This document shows positions 11,088-20,999 of a DNA stretch of 64,000 nt, in pieces. The position numbers were made by a program, and so were the translations under genes. How positions within the stretch are numbered: the stretch's first letter is position 1; each line of letters opens with the position of its first letter. This stretch comes from Citrus sinensis (taxonomy: Eukaryota; Streptophyta; Magnoliopsida; Sapindales; Rutaceae): contig NC_068564.1 of the NCBI RefSeq assembly GCF_022201045.2, positions 16,583,001-16,647,000 on the forward strand. The letters are read 5' to 3'. The notes beneath the pieces were generated by a model, which saw only the letters and a list, made by a program, of their open reading frames with translations, ran no database searches and was not told the DNA's origin.

Positions 11088-12262
11088 TGTAACGCCACAA
11101 ATTCCCATACATATTAAATTATGGAAATTGGGCTTTCATTGAGAATTATGGGTGGCCTAAGCTTAGAGCTGTGTTAATCCAAGTTCATTTGTCGAGGTAA
11201 GTAACTTCATTCCTAATGTACTAGATATGTATAAGTATTTTGATATTATTATTATAAGTATAAATGTTTTGATACTACTTAAAGGATTACTAATTTTGAT
11301 AACAAAATTAGCTTTATGTAAATGTTTTCAAACCATTCTTTTTAACAAAGTATTTTATAAATGCTTTTGAATATGTAAGTTATTTTTATGACATGACAAC
11401 CTTTTAGGATGTTATCTTTAAAATGTTATGCAAGCCTATATTATTGATATGAACTTTTATGAAACTGATACGAATGTTTTGTACCTATGTTTGATTTCAA
11501 TTATTGATGATTGTATGAGATTCTTATTGCTTTGGCTCATTGTCCATAGTTAGTCTGATTCTGATTCTGATCGTAATATACGATATATCCGTCTGGACCA
11601 GTACTGGGTTTCTGTTCTGAGTGTGCACACGATATTCTGATTATGTTTCTGGCCGGGTCACCGGGACTATAGGTGACACTATGTGACATGAGCTAACCTG
11701 TTTGTTTTCTGTATACGTATTACATGATTTGATTCGTAAGTAAATATGCTTTTGAATATTCTGAATTATTAAGAAATTATCTTATGTTATTGTGATATAT
11801 CGTTTTATGAAAATTATGGATTATGATATATGCTTTAAATAAAAGAAGGCTTGCAATATTTATGGTATCGATAGGCCTAGTGTGTTAGGAATGGTTTTAC
11901 TTACCGAGTTGACGGCTCACCCCTCGTCATTACTTTTTGCAGATTAAGTTTCTTTTGAGAGGTGCACTGAGCTTTGGAGTTAGTGATTTCTAGTTTCCGT
12001 TTGCTATTGAATAAAAGGAGGAATAAACTTGTGTTTCTATTTAGTTACTTTTATTATGAACGTGTAATTTGGAGTTTGAGACTTTTGTTATTATTTTTAT
12101 ATGTCCTCGAGAGAGATTATTTAGTATTTGACGTTTGGATTTATGGATTTATTTGAATAAGAATTGGAGGAATTTCAGTTTGAAACTTATGAGTAAAGAT
12201 TATGATTTGTGAGTAACCTCCTTCTTCACGTGCTCCGCACGTGTTAGATTTGGGGTGTTACA
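11088..12262 (+). repeat. Right LTR of the chromovirus
   Basis: 1175 bp, same length as the left LTR, with about nine differences seen by eye. It is followed by the target duplication actgc. Confidence 0.95.
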
Positions 12263-12338
12263 ACTGCTCTCGCCCGAGCACACTTGACTGCGGAGTTCTG
12301 ATGGGATTCGGTGCATTAGTGATGGTATGGTCGCACCC
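12263..12338 (-). rRNA. 5S rRNA-like unit 7, 5' part (split by the chromovirus)
   Basis: 5' part of the split unit. It starts with the duplicated actgc and continues tctcgcccgagcacacttgactg to gtcgcaccc. Confidence 0.92.
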
Positions 12339-12548
12339 ATCAGCATGTGAACTGCAAATCTTCTTAACTCGTGCCCCCCTCGTTTCCCTCGACTCGGCCG
12401 CCGCACGATTCATCCCTCCGGGGCGGTTTTCTCACTCCCCGGCGGGTCAGAGGTGCCCCCCGCGCCGACAATCGAAACCCGCGACCGCACGCAAAAGTGA
12501 AGGAGTCGGCCGCGAAAAGAGGATTAACCGGCCGAAAAGACAAAATGA

Positions 12549-12665
12549 GGGGTGCAACACGTTTACTTCCCAAGAGGTCACCCATCTTAGTACTGCTCTT
12601 GCACAAGCACGCTTGACAGCGAAGTTCTGATGGGATTCATTGCATTAGTGCTAGTGGTCGCACCC
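12549..12665 (-). rRNA. 5S rRNA-like unit 8
   Basis: 117-bp derived form lacking two bases near the gene start (ctagtggtcgcaccc) and with cacgtttactt in the 3' end. Related to type A of the higher-order repeat. Confidence 0.88.
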
Positions 12666-12882
12666 ATCAGGATGTGCACTGCAAATCTACTTAACTCGTG
12701 CCCCCCTCACCTACCCCGACTTGGCTGCCGCAAGATTCACCCCTCCGGGGCACTTTTTACGCTCCCCGGCGGGTCGGAGGTGCAACAAGGACCTCGCACC
12801 GGCGATCGAAACCCGCGACCGCACTCTAAAGTGAAGGAGTCGGCCGTGAAAAGAGGATTAACCGGCTGAAAAGACAAAATAA

Positions 12883-13001
12883 GGGGTGCAATACGTTTAC
12901 TTCCCAAGAGGTCACCGATCTTAGTACTGCTCTCGCCTAAGCACGCCTGACTGTGAAGTTCTGATGGGATTTGGTGCATTAGTGCTGGTATAGTCGCACC
13001 C
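12883..13001 (-). rRNA. 5S rRNA-like unit 9
   Basis: 119 bp, with aatacgtttac and ggtcaccgatc changes and taagcacgcctgactg in box A. Closely resembles unit 24. Confidence 0.88.
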
Positions 13002-13218
13002 ATCAACATGTGCACTACAAATCTACTTAATATGTGCCCTCGTCGCCTGCCCTGTCCCGGCTGCCGCACGATTCACCTGTCCGGAGCGCTTTTCGCTCTC
13101 CCCGGCGAGTCAGAGGTGCCACGAAGACCCCGCGCCGGTGATCGAAACCCGCGAATGCACGCAAAACTAAAGGAGTTGGCCGCGAAAAGATGATTAACTG
13201 GCCGAAAAGACAAAATAA

Positions 13219-13337
13219 GGGGTGCAACACGAGGACATCCCAAGAGTTCACCCATGTTAGTACTGCTCTCGCCCGAGCACGCTTGACTGCGGAGTTCTGA
13301 TGGGATTCGGTGCATTAGTGCTGGTATGGTCGCACCC
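13219..13337 (-). rRNA. 5S rRNA-like unit 10
   Basis: 119 bp and one of the better-kept copies (gtgctggtatggtcgcaccc intact), with gagttcacccatgtt altered in box C. Confidence 0.9.
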
Positions 13338-13547
13338 ATCAGCATGTGAACTGCAAATCTTCTTAACCCGTGCCCCCCTCGTTTCCCCCGACTCGGCCGC
13401 CGCACGATTCCTCCCTCCGGGGCGGTTTTCTCACTCCCCGGCGGGTCAGAGTTGCCCCCCGCGCTAACAATGAAAACCCACGACCGCACGCAAAAGTGAA
13501 GGAGTCGGCTGCGAAAAGACGATTAACCGACCGAAAAGACAAAATGA

Positions 13548-13664
13548 GGGGTGCAACACGTTTACCTCCCAAGAGGTCACCCATCTTAGTACTGCTCTCG
13601 CCCGAGCACGCTTGACAGCGAAGTTCTGATGGGATTCAGTGCATTAGTGCTAGTGGTCGCACCC
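13548..13664 (-). rRNA. 5S rRNA-like unit 11
   Basis: 117-bp derived form resembling type B (gacagcgaagttctgatggg, gggattcagtgc). Confidence 0.88.
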
Positions 13665-13881
13665 ATCAGCATGTGCACTGCAAATTTACTTAACCCGTGC
13701 CCCCCTCGCCTGCCCCCACTCAGCCGCCGTACGATTCACCCCTCAGGGGCTCTTTTTACGCTCCCCGGTGGGTCGGAGGTGCAACGGAGATCCTGCGCCA
13801 GCGATCGAAACCCGCGAACGCACGTAAAAGTGAAGGAGTCGGCCGCGAAAAGAGGATTAACGGGCCGAAAAAACAAAATGA

Positions 13882-13998
13882 GGGGTTCAACACGAGGACA
13901 TCCCAAGAGGTCACCCATGTTAGTACTGCTCTCGCCCGAGCACGCTTGACTGCGGAGTTTTGATGGGATTCGGTGCATTAGTGCTAGTGGTAGCAACC
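13882..13998 (-). rRNA. 5S rRNA-like unit 12 (type C)
   Basis: 117 bp with gagttttgatggg and gtagcaacc at the gene start. Its 5' end differs from consensus in the first six bases. Confidence 0.88.
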
Positions 13999-14214
13999 AT
14001 CAGCATGTGCACTGCAAATCTGCTTAACCCGTGGCCCCCTCGCCTGCCCCGACTGGGCCGCTGCACTATGTACCCCTCCGGGGTGATTTTTACGCTCCCC
14101 GGCATTAAGAGGTGCCTTGGAGACCCCGCACCGACGATCGAAACCCGCGACTGCATGCAAAATTGAAGTAGCCGGCAGCGAAAAGAGGATTAACCGGCCG
14201 AAAAGACAAAATGA

Positions 14215-14331
14215 GGGGTGCAACACGTTTACTGCCCAAGAGGTCACCCATCTTAGTACTGCTCTCGCACAAGCACGCTTGACAGCGAAGTTCTGATGGG
14301 ATTCATTGCATTAGTGCTAGTGGTCGCACCC
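14215..14331 (-). rRNA. 5S rRNA-like unit 13 (type A)
   Basis: 117 bp with cacgtttactgccc, tcgcacaagcacgcttgacagcg and gggattcattgc. Confidence 0.88.
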
Positions 14332-14548
14332 ATCAGAATGTGCACGGTAAATCTACTTAACTCGTGCCCCCCTCACCTACCCCGACTTGGCTGCCGCAAG
14401 ATTCACCCCTCCGGGGCACTTTTTATGCTCCCCGGCGGGTTAGAGTTGCAACAGAGACCTCGCACCGGCGATAGAAACCCGCGACCGCACGCAAAAGTGA
14501 AGGAGTCGGCCGCGAAAAGAGGATTAACCGGCTGAAAAGACAAAATGA

Positions 14549-14665
14549 GGGGTGCAACACGTTTACTTCCCAAGAGGTCACCCATCTTAGTACTGATCTC
14601 GCCCGAGCACGCTTGACAGCGAAGTTCTGATGGGATTCAGTGCATTAGTGCTAGTGGTTGCACCC
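14549..14665 (-). rRNA. 5S rRNA-like unit 14 (type B)
   Basis: 117 bp with tactgatctcgcccgagc, gacagcgaagttc and gtggttgcaccc. Confidence 0.88.
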
Positions 14666-14882
14666 ATCAGCATGTGCACTACAAATTAACTTAACCCGTG
14701 CCCCCCTCGCCTGGCCCCACTCGGCCGCCGCACGATTCACCCCTCAGGGGCACTTTTTACGCTCCCCGGTGGGTCGGAGGTGCAACAGAGATCTCGCACC
14801 GGCGATAGAAACCCGCGACTGCACGCAAAAGTGAAGGAGTCGGCCGCAAAAAGAGGATTAACGGGCCGAAAAGACAAAATGA

Positions 14883-14999
14883 GGGGTGCAACACGAGGAC
14901 ATCCCAAGAGGTCACCCATGTTCGTATTGCGCTCGCCCGAGCACGCTTGACTGCGGAGTTTTGATGGGATTCGGTGCATTAGTGCTAGTGGTAGCAACC
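14883..14999 (-). rRNA. 5S rRNA-like unit 15 (type C)
   Basis: As unit 12, with additional ttcgtattgcgctcgc shared with unit 18. Confidence 0.88.
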
Positions 15000-15215
15000 A
15001 TCAGCATGTGCACTGCAAATCTGCTTAACCCGTGCCCCCCTCGCCTGCCCCGACTGGGCCGCTGCACTATGTACCCCTCCGGGGCTATTTTTACGCTCCC
15101 CGGCATTAAGAGGTGCCCTGGAGACCCCGCACCGACGATCGAAACCCGCGACTGCATGCAAAATTGAAGTAGCCGGCAGCGAAAAGAGGATTAACCGGCC
15201 GAAAAGACAAAATGA

Positions 15216-15332
15216 GGGGTGCAACACGTTTACTGCCCAAGAGGTCACCCATCTTAGTACTGCTCTCGCACAAGCACGCTTGACAGCGAAGTTCTGATGG
15301 GATTCATTGCATTAGTGCTAGTGGTCGCACCC
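15216..15332 (-). rRNA. 5S rRNA-like unit 16 (type A)
   Basis: Same variant pattern as unit 13, one higher-order period away. Confidence 0.88.
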
Positions 15333-15549
15333 ATCAGAATGTGCACGGTAAATATACTTAACTCGTGCCCCCCTCACCTACCCCAACTTGGCTGCCGCAA
15401 GATTCACCCCTCCGGGGCACTTTTTATGCTCCCCGGCGGGTTAGAGGTGCAACAGAGACCTCGCACCGGCGATAGAAACCCGCTACCGCACGCAAAAGTA
15501 AAGGAGTCGGCTGCGAAAAGAGGATTAACCGGCTGAAAAGACAAAATGA

Positions 15550-15665
15550 GGGGTGCAACACGTTTACTCCCAAGAGGTCACCCATCTTAGTACTGATCTC
15601 GCCCGAGCACGCTTGACAGCGAAGTTCTGATGGGATTCAGTGCATTAGTGCTAGTGGTTGCACCC
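15550..15665 (-). rRNA. 5S rRNA-like unit 17 (type B)
   Basis: Same pattern as unit 14; one base shorter in the gtttactccc stretch. Confidence 0.88.
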
Positions 15666-15882
15666 ATCAGCATGTGCACTACAAATTAACTTAACCCGTG
15701 CCCCCCTCGCCTGGCCCCACTCGGCCGCCGCACGATTCACCCCTCAGGGGCACTTTTTACGCTCCCCGGCGGGTCGGAGGTGCAACAGAGATCTCGCACC
15801 GGCGATAGAAACCCGCGATTGCACGCAAAAGTGAAGGAGTCGGCCGCAAAAAGAGGATTAACGGGCCGAAAAGACAAAATGA

Positions 15883-15999
15883 GGGGTGCAACACGAGGAC
15901 ATCCCAAGAGGTCACCCATGTTCGTATTGCGCTCGCCCGAGCACGCTTGACTGCGGAGTTTTGATGGGATTCGGTGCATTAGTGCTAGTGGTAGCAACC
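15883..15999 (-). rRNA. 5S rRNA-like unit 18 (type C)
   Basis: Appears identical to unit 15 by eye. Confidence 0.88.
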
Positions 16000-16215
16000 A
16001 TCAGCATGTGCACTGCAAATCTGCTTAACCCGTGCCCCCCTCGCCTGCCCCGACTGGGCCGCTGCACTATGTACCCCTCCGGGGCTATTTTTACGCTCCC
16101 CGGCATTAAGAGGTGCCCTGGAGACCCCGCATCGACGATCGAAACCCGCGACTGCATGAAAAATTGAAGTAGCCGGCAGCGAAAAGAGGATTAACCGATC
16201 GAAAAGACAAAATGA

Positions 16216-16332
16216 GGGGTGCAACACGTTTACTGCCCAAGAGGTCACCCATCTTAGTATTGCTCTCGCACAAGCACGCTTGACAGCGAAGTTCTGATGG
16301 GATTCATTGCATTAGTGCTAGTGGTCGCACCC
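16216..16332 (-). rRNA. 5S rRNA-like unit 19 (type A)
   Basis: Differs from unit 16 by very few bases (tagtattgctc). Confidence 0.88.
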
Positions 16333-16549
16333 ATCAGAATGTGCACGGTAAATCTACTTAACTCGTGCCCCCCTCACCTACCCCGACTTGGCTGCCGCAA
16401 GATTCACCCCTCCGGGGCACTTTTTACGCTCCCCGGCGGGTTAGAGGTGCAACAGAGACCTCGCACCGGCGATAGAAACCCGCGACCGCACGCAAAAGTG
16501 AAGGAGTCGGCCGCGAAAAGAGGATTAACCGGCTGAAAAGACAAAATGA

Positions 16550-16666
16550 GGGGTGCAACACATTTACTTCCCAAGAGGTCACCCATCTTAGTACTGATCT
16601 CGCCCGAGCACGCTTGACAGCGAAGTTCTGATGGGATTCAGTGCATTAGTGCTAGTGGTTGCACCC
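16550..16666 (-). rRNA. 5S rRNA-like unit 20 (type B)
   Basis: As units 14 and 17, with acacatttactt at the 3' end. Confidence 0.88.
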
Positions 16667-16883
16667 ATCAGCATGTGCACTACAAATCAACTTAACCCGT
16701 GCCCCCCTCGCCTGGCCCCACTCGGCCGCCGCACGATTCACCCCTCAGGGGCGCTTTTTATGCTCCCCGGCGGGTCGGAGGTGCAACAGAGATCTCGCAC
16801 CGGTGATAGAAACCCGCGACTGCACGTAAAAGTGAAGGAGTCGGCCGCGAAAAGAGGATTAACGGGCTGAAAAGACAAAATGA

Positions 16884-17000
16884 GGGGTGCAACACGAGGA
16901 CATCCCAAGAGGTCGCCCATGTTAGTATTGCTCTCGCCCGAGAACGCTTGACTGCGGAGTTTTGATGGGATTCGGTGCATTAGTGCTAGTGGTAGCAACC
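16884..17000 (-). rRNA. 5S rRNA-like unit 21 (type C)
   Basis: Type C pattern with ggtcgcccatg and gagaacgcttgact. Confidence 0.88.
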
Positions 17001-17215
17001 ATCAGCATGTGCACTGCATATCTACTTAACCCGTGCCCCCCTCGCCTGCCCCGACTCGGCCGCTGCACTATTTACCCCTCCGAGGTGATTTTTACGCTCC
17101 CCGGCATTAAGAGGTGCTCTGGAGACCCCGCACCGAAGATTGAAACCCGCGACTGCATGCAAAATTGAAGAAGTCGGCCGCGAAAGAGGATTAACCGGCC
17201 GAAAATACAAAATGA

Positions 17216-17332
17216 GGGGTGCAACACGTTTACTTCCCAAGAGGTCACCCATCTTAGTACTGCTCTCGCACAAGCATGCTTGACAGCGAAGTTCTGATGG
17301 GATTCATTGCATTAGTGCTAGTGGTCACACCC
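17216..17332 (-). rRNA. 5S rRNA-like unit 22 (type A)
   Basis: Type A pattern with gtggtcacaccc and aagcatgcttgacag. Confidence 0.88.
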
Positions 17333-17549
17333 ATCAGGATGTGCACGGCAAATCTACTTAACTCGTGCCCCTCTCACCTACCCCGACTTGGCTGCCGCAA
17401 GATTCACCCCTCTGGGGCACTTTTTACGCTCCCCGGCGGGTCGGAGGTGCAACGGAGACCTCGCACCGGCGATAGAAACCCGCGACCGCACGCAAAAGTG
17501 AAAGAGTCGGCCGCGAAAAGAGGATTAACCGGCTGAAAAGACAAAATGA

Positions 17550-17666
17550 GGGGTGCAGCACGTTTACTTCCCAAGAGGTCACCCATCTTAGTCCTGCTCT
17601 CGCCCGAGCACGTTTCACAGCGAAGTTCTGATGGGATTCGGTGCATTAGTGCTAGTGGTCGCACCC
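17550..17666 (-). rRNA. 5S rRNA-like unit 23 (type B, diverged)
   Basis: Last unit of the higher-order block. It has gggattcggtgc and gagcacgtttcacagcg, so it is partly mixed in type. Confidence 0.88.
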
Positions 17667-17883
17667 ATCAACATGTGCACTACAAATCTACTTAACCCAT
17701 GCCCCCCTCGCCTGCTTTGACTCGGCCGTCGCACGATGCACCCCTCCGGGGGCCTTTTCGCGCTCCCTGGCGGGTCGGAGGTGCCCTGGAGACCCTGCGT
17801 CAACGATCGAAACCCGCGACCGCACGCAAAAGTGAAGGAGTCGGCCGCGAAAAGAGGATTAACCAGCCGAAAAGACAAAATGA

Positions 17884-18002
17884 GGGGTGCAATACGTTTA
17901 CTTCCCAAGAGGTCACCGATCTTAGTGCTGCTCTCGCCTAAGCACGCCTGACTGCGAAGTTCTGATGGGATTTGGTGCATTAGTGCTAGTATGGTTGCAC
18001 CC
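17884..18002 (-). rRNA. 5S rRNA-like unit 24
   Basis: 119 bp, sister to unit 9 (aatacgtttac, ggtcaccgatc, taagcacgcctgactg). Confidence 0.88.
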
Positions 18003-18077
18003 ATTAGCATGTGCACTGAAAATCTACTGAACCCGTACCCCCCTCGCCTGCCCTGACGCGGCCGCACGATTCACCCA

Positions 18078-18123
18078 TCCGGGGCACTTTTCACGCTCTC
18101 CGGCGGGTCGGAGGTGCCCCGGA
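18078..18123. repeat. Inverted repeat in the 5S spacer
   Basis: tccggggcac (18078-18087) and gtgccccgga (18114-18123) are a perfect 10-bp inverted repeat around a GC-rich loop that itself holds a ctcc/ggag pair. Similar but shorter arms occur in spacers around 3613 and 3953. They are decayed in the higher-order repeat. Confidence 0.75.
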
Positions 18124-18215
18124 GACCCCGTGTCGGCGATCGAAACCCGCGAACGCACGCAAAAGTGAAGGAGTCGGCCGCGAAAAGATAATTAACCAGC
18201 CGAAAAGCAAAATGA

Positions 18216-18319
18216 GGGGTGCAACATGGGGACTTCCCAAGTGGTCACCCATCTGAGTACCGCTCTCGCCCAAGCACGCTTAACTGTGGAGTTCTGATGG
18301 GATCCGGTGCATTAGTGTT
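18216..18319 (-). rRNA. 5S rRNA-like unit 25, truncated (right array edge)
   Basis: Keeps consensus box A (cgcccaagcacgcttaactg) and GGATCC, but the gene start is missing after gcattagtgtt. The next bases are retroelement gag. Confidence 0.88.
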
Positions 18320-19648
18320 GTGCTAACTTCACAAGTGGTACAACCTAGCATCATCAGACCTGAAGTAGACGCTGTAAATTTTGAGTTAAAACCAATGATG
18401 TTTCAAATGTTACAAACAGTGGGACAGTTCAATGGACTGCCTAATGAAGATCCTCATCTCCATCTTAAATTGTTCTTGGAAGTAAGTGATGCTTTAAAGA
18501 TTGCTGGAGCAACACAAGATGCCTTAAGACTAATGCTATTTTCTTATTCTTTAATAGATCGAGTAAGGGCATGGTTAAATTCATTACCATCTGATTCCAT
18601 CACTACATGAAATGAATTGGCTGATAAATTCCTAATGAAATATTTTCCACCGACAAAGAATGCAAAATTACGAAATGAGATTACCTCATTCCATCAACTT
18701 GAACATGAGAGTTTGTACGAGGCTTAGGAAAGGTTCAAGGACTTGCTCAGAAGGTATCCTCATCATGGTATTCCTTGTTGCATTCAATTGGAAACTTTCT
18801 ACAATGGGTTGAATCCGAGTACAAGGTTAATGGTGGATACTTCAGCAAATAGAGCTCTGTTATCCAAATCCTACACTGAAGCTTATGAAATTTTGGAAAG
18901 AATTGCCAATAATAATTACCAGTGGCCTTCAGCCAGGCAACCAATAGCAAAAGGATCCGCAGGGGTACATAGCATTGATGCAATTACAGCCTTATCAGCT
19001 CAAGTAACCTCATTGACTAACATGGTAAAAGCCATGATATCTGCTCCAGCAACAGTAAAGCAAGTTGCTGAACTTTCTTATGTCTACTATGGTGAAGAAC
19101 ATGATTTTGATAATTGTCTTGGAAATCCAGGCTCAGTAAATTATGTGGGTAACTTCAATCGACAACCTCATAACAACCCATATTCAAATACTTACAACCC
19201 AGGCTAGAAACAACACCCAAATTTCTCATGGAGCAATCAGAATCGAAATGCTCCAGCATTGAATGGACTAAGTAGAAGCACACAACCGCAACCACCTGGT
19301 TTTCATCAACAAAGTCAAGGGCAAAAGCATGTCAGTCAGGATCCAATCACTTCATTAGAAGTACTAATCAAGGAGTACATTGCAAAGAATAAAGCAATTG
19401 TGCAGAGTCAAGCTGTGTCCTTAAGAAACCTTGAGAACCAAATGGGACAATTAGCTACAGCAATGAGCAGCAGAACTCAAGGAAGCTTACCTAGCAATAC
19501 AGAAGACCCTAGGAGAGAGAGCAAAGAACACTGCAAAGTAATCAGTTTGAGATCTGGAAAGAATGTTGATATCCCAATTGAGGTGACAAAAAATGGGATG
19601 GAATGCAATTCAGCTCAAAAACCAACTCAAAATGGAAGCATGTTATAG
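18320..19648 (+). pseudogene. gag region, Athila-type (broken)
   Basis: Matches the Athila-type gag: RPEVDAVNFELKPMMFQML, LPNEDPHLHLKLFLEVSD, RVRAWLNSLP, and the downstream NPYSNTYNPG and LEVLIKEYIAKNK-like segments, then a SLRSGK motif that commonly ends the gag-protease linker. The start is cut off at the 5S junction. Confidence 0.88.
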
Positions 19649-20760
19649 CAGACTCCCCATCAAGACACTGATGTAAGGGACCAAGCTACAGCAACTGTAA
19701 AATAAATTCAACCAGATCCTGCTGAAAAAGAAGTTGCAACACCAGTAGCCACAACCTGCACCAATTTAAACAAACAGAGTTGATACCTACTGAATCTAAC
19801 CAGTAGTTTAGACATCCACCACCCTTCCCTCAAAGGTTCCAGAAGCAAAAACAAGACAAGCAGTTCAGTAAATTCCTGGAAGTGCTGAAGCAACTGCACA
19901 TAAACATACCTTTTGTGGAAGCTTTGGAGCAAATGCCAAATTATATGAAATTTCTAAAAGATATATTGGCACGAAAAAGAATGCTGGGAGAGTTTGAAAC
20001 TGTTGCTTTAACATAGGAAAGCAGCCATATGCTCTAGAGTAAAATTCCCACAAAATTGAAAGATCTAGGGAGTCTTACAATATCCTGCTCTATAGGGACT
20101 AGGTATGCTGGCAGAGCACTTTGTGATTTGGGAGCTAGTATTAACTTGATGCCATTATCTGTATTTAAGCAGCTTGGAGTAGGGGAGTGCAGACCAACAA
20201 CTGTCACTCTGCAATTAGCTAACAGATCTCATGCATATCCTGAGGGAAAGATAGAGGATGTACTGGTGAAGCTTTGGAGCAAATGCCAAATTATGTGAAA
20301 TTTCTAAAAGATATATTGGCACGAAAAAAAAGGCTGGGAGAGTTTAAAAGTGTTGCTTTAATACAGGAAAGCAGCCATATGCTCCATAATAAAATTCCCT
20401 AAAAATTGAAAGATCCAGGGAGTTTTACAATACCCTACTCTATAGGGACTAGGTATGCTGGCAGAGCGCTTTGTGATTTGGGAGCTAGTATTAACTTGAT
20501 ACTATTATCTATATTTAAGCAGCTTGGAGTAGAGGAGTGCAGACCAACAACTGTCACTCTGCAATTAGCTGACAGATCTCATGCATATCGTGAGGGAAAG
20601 ATAGAGGATGTACTGGTGAAGATTGACAAATTCATTTTTCCAGTGGATTTCATTGTGCTGGACTTTGAAGCTAACAAAGAGGTACCCATTATACTTGACA
20701 GACCTTTTCTAGCAACTGGGAAGACTTTGATAGATGTGCAGAAATGAGAGCTGACCATGC
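19649..20760 (+). pseudogene. Protease region, Athila-type (broken)
   Basis: Contains the aspartic protease-like segment: ALCDLGASINLMPLSVFKQLG, TTVTLQLANRSHAYPEGKIEDVLVK, FPVDFIVLDFEA and PIILDRPFLATG. The region holds an internal tandem repeat of about 350 bp. Confidence 0.85.
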
Positions 20761-20999
20761 GAGTGAATGATCAGTAAGTCACATTTAATGTACTAGAGGC
20801 TATAAGAAACCCTGATGAAATAGAAGATTGCAATTTCCTAAGTGTAGTGGATCTTGTTGTAGCAGAAAGAATAGACAGATGCTGCAGTAATGTACTTAAC
20901 AAAGTCACCACCTTTGAAGAGGTTGAAGAGGAAGATATTGCAGCAATTCAAACAGATTGGATGGACAAACAGCAATCTAGTAGGCACAACAGGGTTATT

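Larger units (their letters stand above)
4460..12262 (+). mobile_element. Ty3/gypsy chromovirus (Tekay/Del type), nearly whole, young
   Basis: A 7.8-kb LTR retrotransposon inserted in a 5S unit. It has LTRs of 1175 bp each (4460-5634 and 11088-12262), starting TGTAAC and ending GTTACA. The 5-bp target duplication actgc lies at 4455-4459 and 12263-12267. Behind the left LTR is a primer site matching initiator tRNA-Met. Before the right LTR is a purine-rich tract. Inside are a leader ORF, gag, and pol in the order protease, RT, RNase H, integrase, chromodomain. By eye I count about nine differences between the LTRs (under 1%), which suggests an age well below one million years at usual plant rates. 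It looks nearly whole, with at most about two breaks. Confidence 0.95.
13882..17883 (-). repeat. Higher-order repeat: four periods of about 1 kb, each three 5S units
   Basis: Three recognisably different 5S-spacer types (C, A, B) recur in fixed order. C units start at 13882, 14883, 15883 and 16884; A units at 14215, 15216, 16216 and 17216; B units at 14549, 15550, 16550 and 17550. The period is therefore 1000-1001 bp. Periods two and three differ at only a few sites by eye, while types within a period differ much more. This points to recent amplification of a three-unit block by unequal exchange. Confidence 0.92.
2349..18319 (-). repeat. Tandem 5S rDNA-like array (about 25 units), split by a chromovirus
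   Basis: Each unit has a 117-119-bp 5S rRNA-like segment on the minus strand and usually a spacer of about 216 bp, for a period of about 333 bp. The plus strand shows the reverse complement of plant 5S: ggggtgcaacacgagg, ggtcacccat, cgagcacgcttgactg, ttctgatggga, gcattagtgct, gtcgcaccc. Downstream of each gene the gene strand reads CCCCTCATTTTGTCTTTT, a Pol III-type T-run. Upstream there is only a weak TATA-like TTAAGTAG near -28. Every unit departs from the plant consensus at several sites, including the box C side (catctt or catgtt where catcct is usual). The array is therefore probably largely non-functional or a 5S-derived satellite. A gypsy element at 4460-12262 interrupts it. Confidence 0.93.

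Noticed and set aside
11974-12156. Identical 60-residue ORFs in both chromovirus LTRs (also 5346-5528)
   Set aside because: Duplicated only because the LTRs are duplicated; low-complexity product with no family match.
2425-18273. Many ORFs of 60-180 residues on both strands within the 5S array
   Set aside because: They recur with the repeat period, read through 5S genes and GC-rich spacers, and resemble no protein family. They are by-products of the repeat.
2349-18319. Possible CRISPR-like array because of regular repeats
   Set aside because: The repeats are 117-119-bp 5S segments with related, not unique, spacers in plant nuclear DNA.
2349-18319. Cassandra-type TRIM elements, which carry 5S sequence in their LTRs
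   Set aside because: The units carry full-length 5S with spacers in simple tandem order, without TG...CA LTR ends, primer sites or purine tracts between them.
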